Shown in pieces: positions 5,642-5,906 of a DNA stretch of 5,906 nucleotides. Source of the stretch: JBKPHS01 sp046729975 (GTDB lineage: Bacteria; Actinomycetota; Thermoleophilia; Solirubrobacterales; Thermoleophilaceae); contig JBKPHS010000066.1 of the NCBI GenBank assembly GCA_046729975.1, forward strand, positions 1-5,906, in the 5' to 3' direction. The position numbers and the translations under genes were made by a program. The notes under the pieces are model-generated. The model saw nothing but the letters and a program-made list of their open reading frames with translations, searched no databases and was not told the DNA's origin. Numbering within the stretch: the first letter of the stretch is position 1; each line of letters starts with the position of its first letter.

Positions 5642-5715
5642 GCCTCTCTGGCTGGGCCGGATCATCCCGCCCGGGTGCGCTGATCCAATACGCCGATTCG
5701 GACGTAAGGAGGAGC

Positions 5716-5742
5716 GTGCACTCGGCAGAGAGGACGGCTTGA
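5716..5742 (+). CDS. Possible 8-codon leader ORF before the second ECF sigma gene
   Basis: A strong AAGGAGGAG (5706-5714) is followed by GTG 5716, which opens MHSAERTA and stops at TGA 5740-5742. That stop overlaps the TTG start of the sigma gene by 2 nt (TTGA). The AAGGAGG-to-GTG spacing of 3 nt is short, so translation is uncertain. If real, ribosomes ending on the leader could re-initiate on the TTG. Otherwise the strong ribosome binding site has no obvious gene. Confidence 0.2.
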   Translation: MHSAERTA

Positions 5743-5906
5743 CGATCGCGCAGATGCATCGCCTTGCCGACGAGGAGCTGATGCACCTCGTCCAGGACGG
5801 CGACCCGCGGGCGTTCGAGATCGTCTACGACCGTCACGGTGGGGCCGCCTTCTCGCTCGCCTACCGGATGGTCGGCAAGCGCGCGGCCGCGGAGGACATC
5901 GTCCAG
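5739..5906 (+). CDS. ECF-subfamily sigma factor, N-terminal part (cut by window end)
   Basis: The 56 visible residues begin at TTG 5739 and run in frame off the window. DEELMHLVQDGDPRAFEIVYDRHG, then AFSLAYRMVGKRAAAEDIVQ, is a classic start of sigma-70 region 2 in ECF factors, including the helix leading into the AEDIVQE motif. TTG 5739 is preferred because GAGAGG (5728-5733) lies 5 nt upstream; ATG 5754 would remove five residues, keeps all recognisable homology and has no ribosome binding site. Region 4 and any following anti-sigma gene lie outside the window. It is divergent from the DUF4383 gene and shares a 131-nt control region with it. It is clearly different from the sigma factor at 4299, so the window holds two unrelated ECF genes about 0.9 kb apart. 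Confidence 0.9.
   Translation, partial: MTIAQMHRLADEELMHLVQDGDPRAFEIVYDRHGGAAFSLAYRMVGKRAAAEDIVQ

Noticed and set aside
5689..5694. TACGCC as a third copy of the leaderless -10 element
   Set aside because: The last base differs, no start lies 6 nt downstream and no -35 is visible.
1..5906. Insertion sequence, prophage, CRISPR, toxin-antitoxin or defence cassette
   Set aside because: No transposase, integrase, array or toxin motif was found; apart from the endonuclease fragment the genes look like ordinary chromosomal genes.

Overview
The window is a GC-rich chromosomal segment with strong GC bias at third codon positions, GTG and TTG starts, and protein families (PxKF/Ig-like surface protein, ECF sigma factors, DUF4383) typical of Actinobacteria. 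The style of several conserved hypotheticals suggests Thermoleophilia (Solirubrobacterales-like). That placement is inference from sequence style, not from a database search. I see no insertion sequence, CRISPR array, rRNA or replication origin.

Layout. Positions 2-1159 (+) are the 3' part of a gene for a large secreted protein: an Ig-like domain, two 92-residue tandem Ig-like repeats and a C-terminal PxKF domain. Its stop abuts the 3' remnant of a PD-(D/E)XK endonuclease-like gene of the 'group I intron-associated' type (about 1156-1320), which runs into tRNA-Thr(UGU) at 1311-1383. Next come two minus-strand genes: a single-pass membrane-anchored protein (1407-1871) and a four-helix membrane protein (2000-2518), with a strong dyad at 1949-1972 between them. 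Divergently, 2668-4269 (+) encodes a PlsC-type acyltransferase fused in frame to a GpsA-type glycerol-3-phosphate dehydrogenase. An ECF sigma factor (4299-4835) follows 29 nt later and overlaps a small single-pass membrane protein (4828-5163). This pair converges on a DUF4383 membrane protein (5176-5607, -). A second ECF sigma factor begins at about 5739 (+) and is cut by the window end.

How the genes work together. The PlsC-GpsA fusion is a lipid-synthesis unit: the GpsA half makes sn-glycerol-3-phosphate and the PlsC half acylates a glycerol-3-phosphate-type acceptor. The sigma gene and the small membrane gene look like a translationally coupled sigma/partner pair, the partner being a candidate anti-sigma factor without a zinc motif. 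The 2000-2518 gene and the 4299 sigma gene carry the same 9-nt GGTTACGCT element with TACGCT exactly 6 nt before a GTG start. This is the geometry of leaderless promoters and was used to choose both starts.

The most interesting points are the PlsC-GpsA fusion, the matched leaderless promoters, the endonuclease remnant abutting the tRNA gene, and the divergent DUF4383/ECF control region with a tandem 7-mer and a possible 8-codon leader ORF.
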